From positions 176,001 to 240,000 of the forward strand of contig JACEVL010000297.1 of NCBI GenBank assembly GCA_020284085.1: a stretch of 64,000 nt of DNA, given 5' to 3'. The DNA is from Aporrectodea caliginosa. Lineage: Eukaryota > Annelida > Clitellata > Crassiclitellata > Lumbricidae. Both the position numbers and the translations under genes were made by a program. Under the pieces are notes generated by a model. That model was given only the letters and a program-made list of their open reading frames with translations, did no database searches and had not been told where the DNA came from. This document shows, piece after piece, positions 62,800-64,000 of this stretch; the stretch's first letter is position 1, and every line of letters begins with the position of its first letter.

Positions 62800-63000
62800 A
62801 TTATGCAAGGGTGCTTCTGCGGCGATAAATGCCGCCACGCAACCCGCGAAAACTTATTCTGCGGCGGAAATTTTTTTTCACATTTTATCTAAAAGCGACT
62901 CTAACCCTAATCCTGACCATAACCAACACTCACGACGCCTAACCTGACCCTAACCGACTATCACGATGCCAATTTATAGGAAGTAACGCATTTTGAACAA
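62800..63000. mobile_element. GC-rich MITE-like repeat with CCCTAA-type text (copy 2)
   Basis: It shares gccgccacgcaacccgcg, tctgcggcggaaat and ctaaccctaatcctgacc with 19865-20060. Neither end has a clear TSD. Confidence 0.5.
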
Positions 63001-63005
63001 AGATA

Positions 63006-63918
63006 GGTTATCCCGTAGTTTAGGTTGCTAAATTATTCTAATGTCTTCAATGCCGTACTTGAGGTTGGTAAGTAAGCACTCTACCTATGTTTATCATAAC
63101 TATAATCAATCCCGCTTCCATTTCATCGAGAATTTTGTTTAATCAATCCAGCTTCCATTTAATGAAAAAATGACCCAACTTCTATTTAACCAGAAAAATA
63201 TTTTTCATCAATGGAACTTTTATTTAAGCAAAGAACTTTTCCCATGGGTCCGGCTTCGACTTACAGAAACAATTATTTTCATTATTCCAGCTTCTATTGC
63301 ATCCAAATCTAAGTTTCATGAAGGCACTGGCTACGGTACCGTCCGGACGGTACCGTTATTTCTTTTCTACGGTACCGTCCGCAAATAATCTATGGCCGAT
63401 TGCACATATCTATGGCGTGAAAGCCTAACCATCAATAGCGCAGTAGTTAAGAGATGAACGAAACTAACCCTAACCCTGACCCTAACCGACCCTCACGACG
63501 TCTAATTTGACACTAAACGACCACACGAATACTAACCTGGCCCTAACCGACCCTCAAGTTGTCGGCCATAGAAAAATTCGACGCGAAGACAACAACTTAA
63601 CGTGACAGGCTTTTGCCAATATTTATTTCAACCGGATGTACACGCCATAGATATGTGCAATCGCCCATAGATTATTTGCGGACGGTACCGTAGAAAAGAA
63701 ATAACGGTATCGTCCGGACGGTACCGTAGCCAGTTCGTTTCATGAATCCAGCTTCTATTTACGGTAAAAATTATTTCCATCAATCCAACTTCTATTTAAA
63801 GACAGAAATAGTTTCATCATCTCACTTCGAGTTAGTGAAACAATTTTTTTCCTCAATCCAGCTTCCAATTCAATTTGACAATATAAAATAATTTAGCAAC
63901 CTAAACTACGGGTTTACC
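63006..63918. mobile_element. hAT-like MITE, family 1 (copy 4), interrupted by a MULE-like MITE
   Basis: The inverted ends are GGTTATCCCGTAGTTTAGGT and GGTAAACCCGTAGTTTAGGT. An exact 8-bp TSD, CAAAGATA, is at 62998-63005 and 63919-63926. Subtracting the nested element (63323-63736 plus one TSD) leaves about 489 bp, matching the 501 bp of the intact copy at 53475. Confidence 0.9.
63323..63736. mobile_element. MULE-like MITE, 414 bp, long TIRs
   Basis: TIRs of about 93 bp (ACTGGCTACGGTACCGTCCG, later CTATGGCGTG) match with about two mismatches. Each contains a GGTACCGTCCGGACGGTACC-type palindrome. Flanking duplication: GTTTCATGAA at 63313-63322 and 63737-63746. Long TIRs with a 9-10 bp TSD suit Mutator-like elements. 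The core carries ctaaccctaaccctgaccct, as in the GC-rich MITE. Confidence 0.85.
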
Positions 63919-64000
63919 CAAAGATAAATCCTCGGCGAAAGGTTTGTCCTATCCACAATTCAGCCATGTTAAGATGTTTTCAAGTTGCTTGTGCGGCCTA

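Noticed and set aside
43189..63918. CRISPR-like array from regularly spaced 36-bp units
   Set aside because: The spacers are not unique, the units drift, and they lie inside hAT-like MITEs in a eukaryotic context.

Overview
The window reads as metazoan nuclear DNA, most likely from a marine invertebrate. It is AT-rich and very repeat-dense. Its genes are intron-free C2H2 zinc-finger (ZNF) ORFs, and it holds tRNA-derived SINEs, CR1/L2-, RTE-, Jockey- and R2-like LINE remnants, an LTR retrotransposon, and many hAT-, piggyBac- and MULE-like terminal-inverted-repeat elements. The recurrent word taggcct and the repeat mix would suit a deuterostome such as an echinoderm or hemichordate, but that is an impression. 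No rRNA, true tRNA, CRISPR array or bacterial operon was seen.

The cellular genes are eight members of one clustered ZNF family: A 6820-8538 (+), B 13074-14873 (+), D 22664-23704 (+), C 27706-29256 (+), E 32892-34367 (-), F 45007-46089 (+), G 49689-52754 (-), and H 58918-59873 (-, frameshifted). All share three parts: an N-terminal signature (M-N/D-E-E..L..S), a central array of about 8 to 28 fingers with TGEKPY-type linkers, and a C-terminal module. That module is a C-X2-C-X12-H-X4-C finger-like unit followed by PV..DF..LFED (PV.MDLVF in A, B and C). A, B and C form a young subfamily with shared 5' and 3' flanks. D to H share a motif close to ACAAAGTCAACCTG just before the start codon. Nothing else in the window looks like a normal single-copy host gene.

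Layout. 1-860: purine-rich tract and the gene A 5' flank. 860-6786: a recent gag-protease-only LTR retrotransposon, minus strand, inserted 33 bp before the gene A start with target-site duplication (TSD) GTCAT. 6.8-16.2 kb: genes A and B with LINE debris and microsatellites between them. 16.2-20.3 kb: a piggyBac relic hit by two LINEs. 20.3-34.4 kb: genes D, C and E with LINE, hAT-like and SINE pieces and a perfect palindrome. 34.8-37.1 kb: CR1/L2 fragments, one split by a hAT-like element with an 8-bp TSD. 38.6-42.5 kb: a nested complex bounded by inverted arrays of a GGACATTATCCCC unit. It holds a TTAA-flanked element with an unrecognised ORF and a 968-bp near-perfect palindrome with TG/CA ends and a 5-bp TSD. 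43-54 kb: MITEs, SINEs, genes F and G. 54.7-57.2 kb: a TTAA-flanked element carrying an inverted satellite with about 14 AAGATGGCGGCC sites. 57-64 kb: gene H and a dense nest of hAT-like MITEs, one interrupted by a MULE-like MITE.

Taken together, the window is a ZNF gene cluster embedded in repeatedly nested transposons. Co-evolution of the two is plausible but is inference, not something the sequence proves.
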